Translations under genes and position numbers: made by a program
In this document: in pieces, positions 37,235 through 47,903 of the stretch
Layout of the letters: each line of letters starts with the position of its first letter
Position numbering within the stretch: position 1 is the first letter of the stretch
NCBI RefSeq assembly: GCF_010093595.1
Contig: NW_022985441.1
Location: 27,499 to 91,498 of the forward strand
DNA: 64,000 nucleotides
Source of the DNA: Mytilinidion resinicola
Taxonomy: Eukaryota > Ascomycota > Dothideomycetes > Mytilinidiales > Mytilinidiaceae
Direction of reading: 5' to 3'
Notes under the pieces: model-generated
What the model was told of the DNA's origin: nothing
Databases searched by the model: none
The model's input: only the letters and a program-made list of their open reading frames with translations

Positions 37235-38215
37235 TCATCCCTCATCAAGTCCCCAGACAGTCAGGTCATGAATACTCGGCCACTCCCCTTCTTGGTGTGT
37301 CACCAAGTCGTTGTAAAGACCCTTTGTTCTATACATGTCAAGATCAAAGCCGAGCTGATCAGGTGCAACCTCCTCAAGCTTCATCGCCACAAGCTGCCAA
37401 GCTCTGCCGTGTCCATGAACGCCAATGTTATCAACTCTTTGCTTGCAAGGCGCGCAGTACCCACAGGGCTTGGAAGTGAGCTGGTCCAAAAAGCAGTGCA
37501 AAGCTTCATGCAGCAAGGTAGCCAAGACCTCCCACCCTTCCTTTCCCCAGTGTCGAGTTGAGCTGATGAGAATTGTCGAAGCTTGTCCCGTGTCCTCGGT
37601 TAATGCGTGGTCGAACCCTTGGAGTCTATTGCTCTTCGAAAGACGATTTCCGTATACGATTCTGATATTCTTCAAAGCCCCGAAGAAATACAGGTCATTG
37701 AAAACCGCGAGCGCTTTCTGAAGCTCCTTGATGGGGACGGAGTCCTTTAGATTCCGTCGAGCGAGTCTTGCCACCAGGTCTCCGTCTTTTACGAGCGCTT
37801 CCCAACGCGGTATGGCATCTCTTTGGCGCTTGTACGCCTGAAGGCCTTTGCGGTCGATGTATTGCATCGTCTGATCGGCCAAGTGCATCGCGTCGTATGA
37901 TCTTACCGATAGGAAAGGGACCGGCGCCTTGCTCGCTGGAGAGGTTTCGCTGTGGATCTCCCTGCACTTCGGAGAGAACAAGCACGGGGTATCAAGGTCA
38001 TATGCCTCCGGCTTACATGCTGGGCATGTGCAGACTCTGTTGAGGGACTTCACTTTCCTATTGAGTTCTTCTCGGAAGTCATCGGCGACCCATTCCTTCC
38101 TAGGCATCCCGGAAGGACGCAGGTGGTCGAAGGGGTAACACACTTTGTGGGAGCGGGTGTAGTGGTGGCGGTGGCGCTGTTGGTGTTGGACGTTGACGGT
38201 GCAAGAGGCTTTCAA
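37235..38215 (-). CDS. SprT-like zinc metalloprotease, paralogue 1
   Basis: This is a 326-aa protein of the SprT-like family, whose best-known member is the DNA-protein crosslink protease SPRTN/Wss1-like group; the role here is unknown. The zinc-protease motif is HEALH at residues 236-240, with a candidate third ligand His269 in VHGHGRAWQ. Cys residues cluster at 62, 64, 67, 78 and 84 (CTCPAC) and again at 251, 254 and 257 (CGYCAPC), the second set lying between the HExxH and the third ligand and perhaps binding a structural zinc. FNDLYFFGAL near 172-181 is the usual SprT N-terminal motif (L(f)N..yF.g.L). The C-terminus is SIHDLTVWG. Met37 is an alternative start. It is head-to-tail with a paralogue 476 bp upstream. 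Confidence 0.75.
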   Translation of the reverse strand: MKASCTVNVQHQQRHRHHYTRSHKVCYPFDHLRPSGMPRKEWVADDFREELNRKVKSLNRVCTCPACKPEAYDLDTPCLFSPKCREIHSETSPASKAPVPFLSVRSYDAMHLADQTMQYIDRKGLQAYKRQRDAIPRWEALVKDGDLVARLARRNLKDSVPIKELQKALAVFNDLYFFGALKNIRIVYGNRLSKSNRLQGFDHALTEDTGQASTILISSTRHWGKEGWEVLATLLHEALHCFLDQLTSKPCGYCAPCKQRVDNIGVHGHGRAWQLVAMKLEEVAPDQLGFDLDMYRTKGLYNDLVTHQEGEWPSIHDLTVWGLDEG

Positions 38216-38691
38216 TGAGGCACTGCGCAGACTGTGGAGGTGGTGTGTGTAAAGAAACTAGGAGCCTAATCTTGGTACGAGGGAGTGGCCCTAGTATAAG
38301 ACCTGATGGTGAATTCAACGTCTTTGGATTCCACAGCGAATCACTCACTGCTGCCTTAAACCCCTGCACTGTCCATTTCCTAGTTCACTCGTTCGCCATG
38401 GTCAGAAGTTTTTCGACATCCTTCCGACAAGGAGTCACTTTCAATCACATCTTTTTTCTCTTGCTATTTTCAGTCACATTCTGGTTTGCTAATATAACTT
38501 CTGACGTTTTTTTCATCTTCAACACAAATTCTAGTTCCCTATAGATTGGTCCTCAGACTTGATGAGGTTCGTTGCCGAATGATCTGAGCATTTTCTTAAC
38601 CTCATTTTCTGTCGTGTGAGCCTCATTTTCATGACGGAGGCGGTATCTGCCGTGTACATTTCCATGTAGTCTTGCTGATTTCTGGAGAGCA
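38216..38691. other. Spacer between the two SprT-like genes
   Basis: This presumably contains the promoter of paralogue 1 and the 3' end of paralogue 2, both transcribed leftward. A plus-strand frame from the Met at 38,398 would encode 48 hydrophobic residues; I do not regard it as a gene. Confidence 0.5.
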
Positions 38692-39861
38692 TTACGCGAA
38701 ACCCCAGACAGTCAAGTCGTGGAGGCTAGGCCACTGTCCTTCTTCGCGCTCCAAATCCCCTAGGAAGCTCGTTGTTCTAGCCATTCTCAGCGGAAATCCG
38801 AGTTGGCCAGACACGACTTCTTCAAGCTTTTTGGCAACGAGTTGAAAGGCTCTTCCGTGTCCAGGCTCGATATTCTCGACCCTCGTCTTGCAGAAGTCGC
38901 ATTGCTTATCACGACAGCCAGGGGCGGTGGACTGGTCGAAGAAGCAGTGTAGTGCCTCATGCAGTAGAGTGCTTAGTATCTCCGAAATAGGCATACCAGA
39001 GGCTGAATAAGTGCGATAGTGTAGAGTCGAATGCAGTTCCAGTTTTGAATGCAGCCCGGCTCTTCCCTTGAAAGTCTGCGCGTGGCCCAGGAGGTCTCCC
39101 CAATGCTTTCTCCAAAACCTGGTTCCGTAAAAGATCCTGACCTTCTTCAAAGCCCCGAAGAAGTACAGGTCATTGAATATTTCCAACACTTTATGCAGTT
39201 GCTTGGTTGAGACATTGTTCCTCATGTCCTTCTTGGCGAGTCGAGCCAGCAATCTTCCATCCTTCGCGAGCGCTTGCCAGCGCTCGAGGGCGTCCCTCTG
39301 GAGCTTGTATGCATGAGCCCCTTGAGCTTGTCGATTAATATACGCAATGACATGGTTGACCAGGTACATGTCTTCGTATGATTGTATAGACAGCGAAGGA
39401 ACGCGTTCATTGCTCTCTGCATCCTCGCCACTGCTTATTTCTCGGTGCTTTTTGCACTGCGTCGCGGGACTGAAGACTTCAGGGTTACATTTTGGGCAAT
39501 TGCAGGGTCGATGAAGAGATCGCACGGCCTTCCTGAATTCTTGAAGATTCTGGGGAATTGGCGGTTTACCTTCTTTGGGCATATCGCTTTCCTTGGGCAT
39601 ATTGCTTTCCTTAGGCATATTGGCAACCTCGGGCATCTCGGTTTCCTCAAGCATATTGAGTAGAAGCGATGGCTTAGGAGTTAAAGATGTGTCCGGAGGA
39701 AGTGCGTGGTGGTGGTGGTGCACAATGCATGAGGCCCTGTCTGGGGCTGTGGTGGACATATATATCAAGAGATTAACGATACATTTATAGGGTACTGTGG
39801 CGACGGTGAATGTTTTTAGAGAGGAACAGCAAGAGAAAGTAAATTTAACGCTAGACCTCAA
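38692..39861 (-). CDS. SprT-like zinc metalloprotease, paralogue 2
   Basis: This 389-aa open frame is clearly related to the adjacent gene: the same CxCPxC cluster (Cys120, 122, 125, 136), FNDLYFFGALKK, and HEALH at 301-305. It also shares a Cys trio (316, 321, 324), third His335 in PGHGRAFQ and the ending SLHDLTVWG. The N-terminal third is different. It contains HHHHH near 48-52 and four copies of a six-residue repeat, MPEVAN/MPKESN/MPKESD/MPKEGK (about 76-99). The first 34 residues are hydrophobic and may be untranslated; Met35 (MSTTAPDRA) or Met70 are plausible starts. Substrate and location are unknown. Confidence 0.72.
   Translation of the reverse strand: MRSSVKFTFSCCSSLKTFTVATVPYKCIVNLLIYMSTTAPDRASCIVHHHHHALPPDTSLTPKPSLLLNMLEETEMPEVANMPKESNMPKESDMPKEGKPPIPQNLQEFRKAVRSLHRPCNCPKCNPEVFSPATQCKKHREISSGEDAESNERVPSLSIQSYEDMYLVNHVIAYINRQAQGAHAYKLQRDALERWQALAKDGRLLARLAKKDMRNNVSTKQLHKVLEIFNDLYFFGALKKVRIFYGTRFWRKHWGDLLGHAQTFKGRAGLHSKLELHSTLHYRTYSASGMPISEILSTLLHEALHCFFDQSTAPGCRDKQCDFCKTRVENIEPGHGRAFQLVAKKLEEVVSGQLGFPLRMARTTSFLGDLEREEGQWPSLHDLTVWGFA
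39563..39634. repeat. 18-bp coding minisatellite in SprT-like paralogue 2
   Basis: Four imperfect 18-base units, core GGGCATATTGCTTTCCTT on the plus strand, encode the MPKESN-type hexapeptide repeat. Unit number could vary between strains. Confidence 0.65.
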
Positions 39862-41703
39862 GCTCGATCAACTCACCACGTCCATATTCAGATCCATACA
39901 TGTTTTCATGTATGTCAAATCTGCCACTTCTTAATCCTCTTCGCAACATGCTTAACAACCTGGACGAGACATATCTGGCCATTTTGGCCAGCATCATCCC
40001 TTTCTAGGCCAGAATATGGAGGCCATCTCAGCCATTGGAAGGGATCACAGTTTCATACCCTCCATATATGTGCAACACGACGAAATAAGCCAACCAGTCG
40101 GCAAGCGATTAGATGTACACAAACTCTTGATAAGCAATTCGCAGATCAACTATTCCTTTCCGCTCACTTTACTTTTTTTTTTTCCCCTCACGTATCCACT
40201 TTTAAGGTAGGGTGGGCTGCTATCCGAAAATCTGTGAGTTAAAAAGGCCAGAGGCAAGACCAATGGGGCGCATTTCCCTCCGCTAACTGTCTAAACCGCA
40301 GTCAGGCGGCGAGCGAGTGCAGCTGTACCAATAACGAGGCACCTCGTGCCATTAGAAGCTCCAAAGCCGAAGTTGCCACAATGATACGAGACCAGACTTC
40401 CTAAAAACCGACAGTACTAAGAATCCATAAGCTCTAGCTTGCGCAATCTTTCGTTTGCCTAGATAGGCATTTAACGAACCCTGTCCTTGCGTTTTCAAAT
40501 TGAACAATGGCTGAAGTCGAGCGAAAGCGGGCCCTCGACATAAAACTCGGGGGACGACGTCGGATCTTCCGAGATCAAGTCAGCCTCACCCCGAACGCTA
40601 GTCTCCCTTGAAGACTCAGCTTTGGGACTCTTGGCGCGCCTCGTGCTCGTGAGTAGTGTAGCTATTTCTGTCACTGACATGTCACGTGGGCTTACGTACG
40701 CGCTCACTCGCGGCTTCTTGCCCAGAAAGGAGCATTGTATAACGAGGTCCGCAGTCACGATATAGGGGAAGTTCATGTTCGCGTCTTTGGAATATACGAA
40801 ATGGCGAAGTGCGTACAATAAATGTGTTGAATATGGGGTTGGTAAAGAATCACGCTACTTCCTTGTTTCGAGTCCTTCGCTTGCGGCTTGTCCCCCTTCA
40901 CTTCACAGGACACTTGCTTTATCGAAGATTATACTGAATATCGCTCTTTCAACTGTTACGCGAGCGTACTTCTTTGCGCCTCCGCTACTACATCAAACAT
41001 CACAATCATGATCTTAGGAGCTATTACTGAGAAAGCGTTCACTCACCTTGAGGGCGAAGGAGAAGAGGGGTCGCCTGAACCTCCACCGTTAGTCGAAGTT
41101 CTATTACTTTACTCCCTTTATCGTCATCTTGGCTCACTGTCTACTAGTATCATCATCTTGACCTCCAAGTAGTAGCCACGAGGTCCCATCTTCTCGTAGC
41201 CGTGCCCAACTGCCAGAGGCATGTGAGGAACTTCACGATTTCGTCAGTCAGGGAGCGGTAGAATCATCCAAAACTCAGCGGAAGCGAAGAGATCTATTCG
41301 GTCGTTCAATTTGCAGGCCCCGATACGGTTCAATACTAGAAGGAAGCGGGTGTGGGTCTGCTTGGAACCGGGCATACCTGACAGATAGAAGAATACACCG
41401 GAAGACTTCTTGAACACAGAAAGCCTATATCTTAACACGCTTCTGAACTTACGAAGTTTTATAGTATATTTCTGAGGGTGGATTGGGATGATCTCGATTA
41501 CTATGTATGTACAGCTTCACATCCACCATAGGCCATAAGAAACGTGGTCCGCATCTGCTCCATTGCGCAGTCTATCATGCACAGCTATGTTCTAGAGCGT
41601 CGACAGCTACTAATAGGTCTTCTCACATACGGTAGATAAACAAATCATCCAGGTGCACCTAGTGGACCCAAGACGGGGGTTCAAATCACCTCGAAGCCAT
41701 CCA
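39862..41703. other. 1.8 kb without a supported gene
   Basis: Overlapping open frames include 40,495-40,818 minus (107 codons) and 40,888-41,172 plus (94 codons). Neither shows a recognisable domain or a splice pattern joining it to others. Composition is normal. A small unknown gene cannot be excluded. Confidence 0.45.
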
Positions 41704-42840
41704 CTACTCCCCTGATCCAGGGCGCACCGCCAACATTCCCAAAGGGCCTAAGACCTTTCTCATGAGCGACATATCAGCCAACACTACCGCCGAGCTTGGG
41801 TCTGTCTGCGCAAGCCATTCCGGATCTGTTGGCTCCCCTCGCCCAAATCCCCTCGTCACCTTCATCGCAATCTCATCTCGTCCTATAAGATGATTCCGCC
41901 ACCGATACATAATGCAAGTCGTCGAGCAACCGTTAGCCTTACAACTAGTCGCAACACCACAATGCCGACATCCTAGTCTATTCGCTGTGGAATGGCTAAA
42001 CCCATTTATAAACCGGCAATCCATGTGCCAATAATTCGTGAACTGAAAGTCGGTCAAACGCAAGTGGGGACAGACATACAGCTCCCCTTTCAGCCGATCG
42101 AAAGCTCCCTGCAACCTCTCTAGTGTTATTGGATCCGACCGCATTATGGTGCAGATGCGGACATTGTAGTCTGAGTTCAACTTCCAGATCGCGGTGCTGG
42201 ACTTGCGGCCCTTGTCGCAGCAGATCCGCGGGTGGTCATTGTCCCAACGATGATCTACGTGCTTGCAATCGATGCTTTGGTTGAACTTCAGTTTTTGAAG
42301 ATCGTGGAGGCCGAGATTGATGTGTTTGCAGAGCTTGATGGAGCCGGAGATGCCCTGGCAGACGCGTTAGGATGGTGACTTTAAGAGCTCCGCGGCGGTG
42401 AACATGTAAAGCGGATGTATGAGCTTACAGAAACTGCAGGCTTTATTCCTCAGTCCGACGCGGCTTTCGTTCGTGGAGTTGCAGTATTTCCTGTAGGCGT
42501 CGCGGCGGACCATGTGTCGTATTTCGCGGTATTCATCTGCTTGGATGGCCTTGGGTTGCATGACTATCTCATGTAGCTTTAGACATGCTCCTCGAAGGCT
42601 GAGCAGGGACGATGCTGGTAGATAACCGGTAACCGTGAGGATGAGTTTCGGAGGCAATTGGTAGAAACGGCTTTGACTAGCATTGTGAATGGCTGCAATC
42701 ATAGCGCATTTAGCGTGGTGCTTTTCTCTCTTCCGTCGAGTGTGCTCAAGAATGTTCAAGTTCTTGAGCTTTCCAACGAGGTCGTACTTTGATGACTTCG
42801 ATACATAGGATCTGTCTGGAATTGGGCTAGTGGTCGCCAT
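41704..42840 (-). pseudogene. F-box-like protein gene broken by one in-frame stop
   Basis: The frame from 42,840 runs 157 codons, meets TAA at 42,369-42,367, then continues in the same frame for another 220 codons to 41,704. Both halves look like one fungal F-box protein. An F-box-like LPPKLILTVTGYLPASSLLSLRG lies near residues 62-84. A Cys-rich segment follows (CSFCKLIHPLYMFTAAELLKSP before the stop, RVCQGISGSIKLCKH after it), then more Cys/His-rich sequence. The two halves of a K/SP-x-RVCxG-type motif lie on either side of the stop. A GTAAGC donor and a CCAG acceptor could remove a 74-nt intron, but this would break the downstream frame. A CAA-to-TAA change is one simple origin. Confidence 0.6.
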
Positions 42841-43020
42841 GATGCGTTGAAGTGATTCAAGTGACTATCTTTGGACGCGGAGCATGGTAATGCCCGAAGT
42901 GCGCAGACGGACCAGCGAGGCAAAGTAATCTGGGGTCAATGGTGGTGCCGTGGGTAGTTCGTTTGCGTCTGGGAAATCTGTTAGTGCCAACTTACTCTAT
43001 ATATTTCCTTCTCTCCGCTT
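42841..43020. promoter_or_regulatory. Upstream region of the F-box-like gene
   Basis: This short spacer lies between the F-box-like start codon and the MITE. No specific promoter motif could be assigned. Confidence 0.35.
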
Positions 43021-43032
43021 TTCTCTTCCTAC

Positions 43033-43577
43033 CAACCCCCCTCCATTTAGCCTAGCTTCGGCTCGTAATAACTTTGCTCCACCAATTAGGTTGTAAGCGA
43101 TAGTAGTGCTAAATAACGGTCTTAATTCACTAATACAATACCGGACCTCTCTACCGGGCAAGCAGGCCTAACGGCGACGCAGGGCTCTATTTCCTTAGTC
43201 CCCGACAGTTAGCCAGCCCTTAAGGATGGCCCTCTGTCTACTCCTAAGGAGGAGGCTGTTTATAGTAAAGGAGCCGGTGCAGCAGGAGGAACTTCGGGTG
43301 TAAGACCTTGGTATAATGGTGTATACGGCGTTCCCTTTAATTAGCAATAAAGAGGTGGCCATCTAGGAACTTTCCGCTTCTAGACTAGCTAGAGTAAATA
43401 GAGTAAATAGTCTATTGTTGCATGTGTATACATCCTTTCCGATTTGTGTAGCCTTTCCAATTTACATAAGCGAGTGAATCTAATTAGTGGAACAAAGTTC
43501 TTACCAGCCGGAGCTAGGCTAAATGCAGGGAGGGGGGGGTGATGCAGAGAGAAAGGGGGGGTGGTAATTAAGCTCGT
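43033..43577. mobile_element. MITE with MULE-type inverted ends
   Basis: The left part (43,042-43,092) and the reverse complement of 43,482-43,535 are similar over about 50 bases, sharing ATTTAGCCTAGCT and CCACCAATTAG/CCACTAATTAG. C-rich runs lie outside them (CCCCCC on the left, a long G-run on the right). About 390 bp between the ends has no coding potential and is moderately mutated. The right end closely matches 58,734-58,850, the presumed left end of the MULE relic, including GGACGAGCTTA and the C-run arrays. I therefore call it a non-autonomous derivative of that family. Exact termini and a target duplication could not be fixed. Confidence 0.6.
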
Positions 43578-43579
43578 CC

Positions 43580-44027
43580 TTTGCTGATATGGAAAGTGAA
43601 TCTTTTTTGTATATGAACCCAAGTCCCAATGCGAAATGGCAAGATTGAGAGCCCGCGAGGTCCAGCCATCTAATCAGATGGTGAAAAAAGTGATCAAACC
43701 CATAAACAAAAGCTCTATAGGCCAGACGGAATCCTTTTTTGATTATGTTTGTGGACGTTGTCTGGGATAGAGTGACAGTAATCACGTGTGCTATGACTAA
43801 CTAGTTGGCATTAGGCCCCTTATTTAAACCTCAATACTTTCACACAACATTGGAAGAATCATCTGCAAAGAAGACACCATCCCAACCTAACAAGAATGAT
43901 GGCCATAGTTGTACCGCTTAGAGCTAGCTCATCCCACTAAATCCGTTAAATCCGTTTCTGCAACTCGCACTTCCAAAACTCCGCACTCCTGGAACGCGAA
44001 TAAGCCTAATGGGCTGCAGCACCAAAC
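43580..44027 (+). promoter_or_regulatory. Upstream region of the transcription-factor-like gene
   Basis: A TTATTTAAA element at about 43,818-43,826 is a candidate TATA-like box about 200 bp before the start codon. A short frame starting at 43,897 closes quickly and may act only as leader sequence. Confidence 0.35.
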
Positions 44028-45578
44028 ATGCCCTTCCAATTCATCGATAGCAATGCTTCAGCCGACCGTGCCACGAGAAGACGGATTCGTAGTCATGCGG
44101 CTATGGGGAAGAACGTCGGCAGAAAGATCGTGCGGCCGTCGAGAATCAAGGCTTTTGAACGGAGACCCGAGACTTCCAAAGCTGTTATTCATATCCCAAA
44201 GATCCCAGAGGATACACAAGACTCAGAATACATTAAAGACATAGTTCCTGGAACCCCAAAGCTTATTGGCGATTGGCTGTCCGTTCTCTCCTTTCCAGAA
44301 CAGCGTCATAGGTCCAAGCATCTTGTCGAAAGAGCCTTTTCCTTTATCAGCGAGCCCCGTCGCGTTCCCGAGTTGAGTGATGCCATTGATTCCACAGGGG
44401 CTTCTACCTCGATGTGGGTCCAGTTCATGTTCCTCGACGAAGCCTGTGTGTACTACCTTCTCGCCTATCCATATCGTATCTTTTCAGCTCTCTATTGACA
44501 TTAGTCCAGACTTCCATTGTGTCATAGCAGTATCAACTACGGCCCTCAACAACTTGGTCATAAAGCAAGAAGACTCCACTGAGACAATGCGCCACCTGTC
44601 GCGCATGTTCCGTATAGTCAACGAAAGGCTATCAGGAAGCGACACCGTCTCCGATACTACCATTGCGGTAGTATTATTGCTCACTCAATACGAACGTATT
44701 CAGAACCAGTACTATCAGGGCCTCGTTCATTTAGAAGGACTTCATCGGATGGCCGAGCTGCGAGGTGGTATCTGCAAGCTCACAAGGGACGCTCCTACTT
44801 TGGCCAAAAAGATAATTAGGTAAGATGTCCCATCTACGCGAAGTACGGTTCGCTCTCTGACGTAACACTGATACCTTTGAAAAGCGCCGAACTCGAGTAC
44901 GCTCTCTTTCTGGGCACTACGACACGTTTCAGCATTGAGGACATCATGCCCACAAGCACAGCCCTGGTCGGACTTGCCAGCAGCCTTGAAGGCCATGACA
45001 CTCGAAGACACGCTAGCGTTCTCGATTTTTGGTTCTTCAAACATCTGAGTGCTGAATTACAAAAACTCCTAGCAGCTATGACAGATCTTGCCGGACTTCT
45101 CAACGACGCAAGTGCAGGAAGACGACCGACACTGAATGCCCAGAAATTTCATGATACTGTCATATTACTCGGATATCGCCTCGTTCAAATAAGCCCTCTA
45201 GGAGGGCCGCGCCCCTCGAATCGTCTGGACAATGCTGTCCATTTGGGACTAGCGTTATTTCTCATGACACTTTTACGGCGACTTGACCGCAGGATCGTGG
45301 AGATTCCTCTTCTCTCGCAATTAGCTCGCTCAGCTGCTGAAGAGAACTTTGACGACGGGCGAGAGAGCCAAGAATTGCTACTTTGGGTGTTGTCCATCGG
45401 AGGAGCTTCAGTCTTCACATACACTGACGATGCATGGCTAGCCCCGAAATTGCTAGAGACGACACATGCTCTAAGCCTTCATACTTGGGAAGATGTACGT
45501 CGAACGGTTGTTAAATTTCCATGGATCAATGCCCTCCACGACAACCCAAGCCAATCTCTCTACGAGAGGGTTTCATGA
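44028..45578 (+). CDS. Fungal transcription-factor-like protein (DUF3468/Fungal_trans_2 type)
   Basis: The model has exons 44,028-44,449, 44,505-44,819 and 44,885-45,578, giving 476 aa. Intron 1 is 55 nt (GTACTA...TTAG) and intron 2 is 65 nt (GTAAGA...AAAG, with a CTGAC/CTGAT branch site); both restore a single frame. The N-terminus MPFQFIDS followed by RRIRSHAAMGKN is the pattern seen in fungal proteins annotated as Zn2Cys6-type regulators that carry only the C-terminal regulatory region. I see no Zn2Cys6 cluster. Other family-like parts are FLDEACVPDFHCVIAVST and AELEYALFLGTTTRFS. Targets are unknown, and the first intron boundary is the least certain part. Confidence 0.68.
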
Positions 45579-45688
45579 GGAATAGATGTCTTCCTAGTCG
45601 CTGCTACAGTATTGATACGGCTTTGGCTACTTAATACCTCGAAGAATTCAGAGGCTACTTAGAAAACGAAGTTACAAGCAAGATGGCA

Positions 45689-46814
45689 CTATTCCTGCAG
45701 GATCCTCTTCACACACCCCGGCTCGGTGGCCTCCAGCTCACTGGCAATGAGTTCCCAGGTATGCTTCTGCGTAGCGATCCCTTCTTCATCGGTCACCCAG
45801 CTGGGCACCTTTTCCCTTGATTCATCACCATGTCAGCATAAGCTTCGGCAAATTCACGAATAAAAGCGAGGGTATCTACTCACTGAGCAATCTTGGCATT
45901 ACTGAGGAAACACCCATGGCTTTCTAGCCCCGCAACGGCTCCATGCAAGAGCGTCCGGCTGCCATCCTCGGCAGTTCGCCCTGACTTCGCATGCATAGCG
46001 GCGAGGGTCTCGCGGAACGAAGCCGGTGCGTTCCGGCCGAGATCGGTTTTGCAGAGACCGGGGCAAACGAGATTCATGACAACCCCTGTGCGGGATAGAG
46101 GGAGTAGACTCGCGAGCTCACGGATCGCGTTAACCTCTAGGAGCTTCGATAGGGGATATCTACGTGGCTTAGTGTCAGCTTAAAATGAAGCGATCTGGCA
46201 TTTCCATTCAGAGAGTCTTCATACGTTGACATAATAGCGGCGTCTTCAAACGCGTCTATCTTCGCCAATGGATCATCCCTGATATTCTCCCATACCCCCT
46301 TGACGTCAAAGGCAACTCTGCTCGAGACGACAACAAGATGGGGCAGGATACCAAACTTCTTCGCATTCTCCTTCAATTTCGGCAGCAGAAGCACGCCAAG
46401 CAGCAGTGTACTAAGCACGTTGACTGTAATGGCCTGCAAATGCCCCTCAGCTATTACTCGCTGCGCTCCAGCGACAGCAGCGTTCTCAATCAGCGCATCG
46501 ATACGGTCGAGCTCTGCAATCGCTTTCTTCGCGAAAGCCTTGACGGAATCGTAGCTAGAGAGGTCGAGCGCCCATACTTCGGCGACGTTGGTGATTCCGG
46601 TTGCGGCCTCGATCTTCGCTTTGGCTTCTTCACCTGCGGCGAGGTTGCGGACGCCCAGAATGACTTTTGCAGAACCAAGGGCTACGAGATGCTTAGCCGC
46701 TTCGAAACCGAGACCGGTGTTGGCACCTGTGACAATGTAGGTGCCGCCTGAGCACTTCTCGGTGGTGGCGTAGAGGGGAAGGTTGAGGGGTTGGGTAGCG
46801 ACTTCGGCAGCCAT
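45689..46814 (-). CDS. Short-chain dehydrogenase/reductase
   Basis: This is an NAD(P)-dependent oxidoreductase of the SDR superfamily with a Rossmann fold; the substrate is not predictable. Exons are 46,814-46,225, 46,159-45,884 and 45,815-45,689, encoding 330 aa. The introns are 65 nt (GTATGA...CGTAG) and 68 nt (GTGAGT...TCAAG). Cofactor motif TGANTGLG is at residues 29-36, and ENAAVAG at 110-116 stands where NNAG is usual. A catalytic Ser lies in VVVSS (164-165), with Y198-PLS-K202. After it comes VCPGLCKTDL, the usual segment after the active site in this SDR subgroup. Splicing is needed to join STYPLSK, which supports the first intron. All catalytic residues are present, so it looks functional. 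Confidence 0.88.
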
Positions 46815-47708
46815 GGTTTGAATAGGTGGATGCTGGTGTGAGGGGGCTTATTAGGTTCAGAGATAAAGAAAGCCCTAGGGAGTACCGGCAGAGTATGATG
46901 CAAGTATGAGAATGCTTGCTTATAGGCTTTCATGAAGACGTGGCCGACGCCTTTATATATATTTTAGAGGTGCTTTAGACAACTAGGGACAACTAGCGTC
47001 GGTAGGAGGATGGACTTACTACCAACCGGTTTTTAGCAAAATCCGACGGCGATTGATAACAAAGTCCGGAAGATGGTCTTTGCTCGCTCTTGTCGAGGCG
47101 TCATGAAGGGCATTCAGCTATGTGAAAATAGGGTGAGGGGTATGAACCAGCGAATGAGAGACTAGAGTACTAATGCAGCCTAGCGCTGGAGCCCACATAG
47201 CTACGCTAGCCAATCGGAGAGTATTGCTCTAGAAGGGAATAGCTCAAGCTGTAGACAGCCAGGCTGTATTGAAATGAACATGAAATGGTAGGTAAAGACC
47301 CTGGGAGGCGGCCTGGATTACTATCAAGCTTGCCGTAACATTCGGGTTTGAACTTTTCAAGTATGCCAGAGACCTCAAGCAGGGCTAGGCAAGTGTACAC
47401 TAACAAGCCTAGAGAAAGCGTGGCGTAGAGTAAGAAGTTTAGAGCAGAGTATTTCATTCGTGGATTGCCATTATGTGTTCAACGGAGCCTGACAGTATCG
47501 TCTTAAGAATGCGAAATACGGGACGAGGTTAACTCCACAAATCTCACGATGATGACTATCGAGAGACCATGAAATAATCTTTAGAGAATCCTCGTGTAGA
47601 TTGCTTGACAAGCGAAACGGACGATGCAGAGGGGGCCTTTCAATTAAGAAGCTATCCCTTGATTCCCGACGTATTTGGAGACGATATTTGCAATCGCCAT
47701 AATCTTGG
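46815..47708. other. Intergenic region with a possible short secreted frame
   Basis: This includes the SDR promoter. A minus-strand frame at 47,206-47,457 (83 aa) starts MKYSALNFLLYATLSLGLLV, which looks like a signal peptide or membrane segment, but it has no recognisable mature domain. Part of it (47,360-47,490) resembles the SWR1-NDUFB8 promoter, so it is more likely a decayed repeat or gene remnant. Confidence 0.4.
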
Positions 47709-47903
47709 CAGAGTGGGGATCAATCAATCAATCAACTTTGACGTCTCCAAGTTGATTGATTGCTTCGTTGAACAGGCTGTGATTGATTTGATTTGATTTG
47801 ATTAATTTCTGAGATGCTCAAGTTGAGTTGATGAGATTGATACTTTTTGACCCCCAAGTTGAATTGATTGGTTTGATTGATAGATTGATTGATAAGTTGA
47901 TTA

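Noticed and set aside
41690..41710. Possible tRNA T-loop (GGTTCAAAT)
   Set aside because: Flanking bases do not pair into a T-stem and no acceptor or anticodon arm is present.
42372..42445. 74-nt intron (GTAAGC...CCAG) to remove the stop in the F-box-like gene
   Set aside because: Splice motifs are good, but the length is not a multiple of three and would destroy the clearly coding Cys-rich frame downstream.
43909..44244. 111-codon frame overlapping the transcription-factor-like start
   Set aside because: It overlaps the better-supported frame from 44,028, shows no motif and does not continue into the downstream exons.
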